DNA of 64,000 nucleotides from Galeruca laticollis (Eukaryota > Arthropoda > Insecta > Coleoptera > Chrysomelidae). Within the stretch, counting starts at the first letter, position 1, and each line of letters begins with the position of its first letter. Shown in pieces: positions 62,302 through 64,000 of the stretch. Below the pieces are notes generated by a model. That model was given only the letters and a program-made list of their open reading frames with translations. It was not told the origin of the DNA and did not search any database. Where the stretch lies: the NCBI GenBank assembly GCA_963921935.1, contig OY998176.1, forward strand, positions 177,688,445 to 177,752,444. The letters are read 5' to 3'. A program made the position numbers and the translations under genes.

Positions 62302-62365
62302 TCGACAGGCTCTTTAGATGGCGCCACAATCAGTGTCTCATTTATCTGTGGGTTATCTGTGGTCG
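62302..62365. repeat. Inverted repeat, right copy
   Basis: TCGACAGGCTCTTTAGATGGC and CAGTGTC correspond to the inverse of 60924-60982. The two bracket the DAPIT-like remnant and the hAT MITE. Confidence 0.5.
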
Positions 62366-62379
62366 AGACCAGGGGTAAG

Positions 62380-64000
62380 CCGTGTACTAAAATCTACCCA
62401 TTTACTACGTACGCATGTCCAAACCTTTAGAGTATCCGGGAACTCTCTGCGGTAGATACGAGTTGCAAAGATGCGTGGTATCAAAAGGGTTTCTTATGAA
62501 TACATACTACAAGCTTCCTCATTCAATGGATTATTTGTTTGGCTTATATTTCTAGATATCTAGATATGAACACGTTAAAGCTATTTTCATCTTTTGAGGA
62601 AGTCGTATTATCAAAATTCACGTGCGTGAACATTACAAACTTGGTTGAATTAGTCCACCATTATATCAATATCAATTTCACATATCTCTCATTTGTATTG
62701 TAATGTGGATAAATCATCTCTCAATATAGTCTAATACAAAATTTCCTGCAATTGTGTCCATGTATGGGAAATAAAGATTCCAATTAAAATTTTTGAAGAT
62801 ATCTATGATACGTGAATTGTAACAAAAAAAAATGTTACGAAGCAGATTCAGGTATTTTCAGCTAATAAAAAATTATTCATGAAATAAGCAATGCAATGAT
62901 ATATAATCATAGGGAATGATGGACATAATGATTGGGCTCTCCATTTATACTGAAATATAAAGTTACTTGCACCATTTTCTGAATGTAGTTGGCAATCGAC
63001 ATATAATCCTTTTTTAAACAAATTTCATAATCTGTGATTTGGAAATACGTCATTCGTATTTTTTAGACTATTACAGAGGTACCACATTACTTCAATGGAT
63101 CTTGCATTTATCACCTTATACAGATTAATTCATGTATGGCAAGTAATCTGATTTTTTGAATTCTAAATACTGAACAAAAGTAAATATTGGAATTTAGATA
63201 AAATATTTCAGAGAATTTATGAATATTCTCCTACTCCCAGGAATTTTTTCCTAGATTCTTCCAACATTTATTACAATATTCCCTATCATATATTTCGAAT
63301 ATCTTGAGAAGCATGAACTATTTTCATTGCTCTCGATGTTGTCATATCCAATTCTTGGAATTTCTCGAAGCGCTCATCTAGAGACGTCTTGGTGGAAAAA
63401 TATCATGACCATTTCAATTCCATCAATCAACTCTGATATTCTATTAGTTCCCTTGCCATCTATTCCCGTTTATCCACATTTTCCTTCCTCTCAAGTGTTC
63501 AGGATATAATTATCAACTACAAACATTTATAAGAGTAAATAGCTTTTTTATTCCTATTTCAGCGAAAGCCTCTGTTTGTTACTACATAAATTGCATTTCA
63601 CTTTCTTCTTCTTCTTTCTCTTTCTCTTATTCTGAGACTATGTCTTGTTTTATCAAAGAAGCAACTCTCATACTAGCGCTTTGGTTATTTTTCATGAGGC
63701 GCACTCGTATTCACTGCCTCTTCCTTTGAGATATTTACAAGTTTGACGTGATCTATATATGCTATACTTCTAGCTCTGGCTTATTTTACTGTATTTCAAA
63801 CAACACATGTCATTCTGATATCATTGTTCCTTATTTTGCCCTCAACGGTTGCCTGTGATGGAACTCAATGTTTTCAACTCAATCGTTTTTGAAAGCTGTT
63901 TAGTAGCCGCTGTCTCTGCTCTCGTCTGTATAGCGTATGTTGCAATGGGCCTAACACATGTTTTATATATTATATATTCATTTTAATTTGAATATCGTGA
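62380..64000. other. Unassigned AT-rich DNA
   Basis: No gene, repeat or RNA recognised. Confidence 0.5.

Overview
This is an AT-rich, repeat-dominated stretch of an animal genome, most likely an insect. The reasons are its mobile-element mix: Ty3/gypsy LTR elements (one 17.6-like), Penelope-like elements (PLEs) with a C-terminal GIY-YIG domain, a piggyBac transposase, an R1/jockey-type reverse transcriptase, a DUF4817 helix-turn-helix reading frame and hAT-type MITEs. There are also many long (TA)n tracts and several satellite families. I see no rRNA, tRNA, CRISPR or bacterial-style operon. The only trace of an ordinary host gene is a short, broken exon-like piece near 61.16 kb resembling the mitochondrial ATP-synthase subunit DAPIT/USMG5. 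Almost everything else is transposon, satellite or unassigned AT-rich DNA.

Layout. 1-6795: a minus-strand gypsy-like LTR element with two nearly identical ~2 kb LTRs (the left one cut by the window start), a primer-binding site, a polypurine tract, an intact 458-residue gag-like ORF and a deleted pol; it abuts a (TA)n tract. 6847-11749: non-coding DNA between two (TA)n tracts, with convergent GGACGCA motifs at its ends and a foldback element inside. 11864-14880: a 45-bp TIR element interrupted by a decayed piggyBac. 14.9-17.6 kb: nothing recognised. 17.65-20.44 kb: a decayed non-LTR element (zinc-knuckle ORF1, endonuclease, start of RT), followed by a PLE N-terminal fragment.

21.5-32.1 kb is a mosaic of PLE, gypsy and satellite DNA. 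It has three (TA)n-palindrome-(TA)n units (21.5, 29.1 and 31.5 kb). A gypsy gag-protease block without LTRs (24.9-27.6 kb) lies between two PLE pieces. The DUF4817 ORF is at 28.6 kb. 32.8-33.7 kb holds a ~303-bp tandem repeat. 34.1-40.5 kb is a PLE cluster: one nearly full-length minus-strand copy with two in-frame stops and a frameshift, a partial tandem copy, an inverted fragment, and a second PLE family. Hammerhead-ribozyme-like motifs accompany the PLE ends (32.05, 37.5, 40.1 and 40.45 kb).

43.8-46.0 kb is a decayed 17.6-like gypsy (gag and integrase) with a foreign non-LTR ORF1 fragment between. 47.0-47.5 kb is a foldback element. 47.85-50.65 kb is a ~350-bp satellite array that switches strand across a (TA)n tract. 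50.7-59.2 kb is unassigned apart from short repeats. 59.3-60.6 kb is a dead R1/jockey-like RT on the minus strand. 60.9-62.4 kb has the DAPIT-like remnant, a hAT MITE with a matching 8-bp target duplication, and a small palindromic MITE. The rest is unassigned.

All translations, alignments and stem assignments were made by eye. Family names rest on recognised motifs, not database searches.
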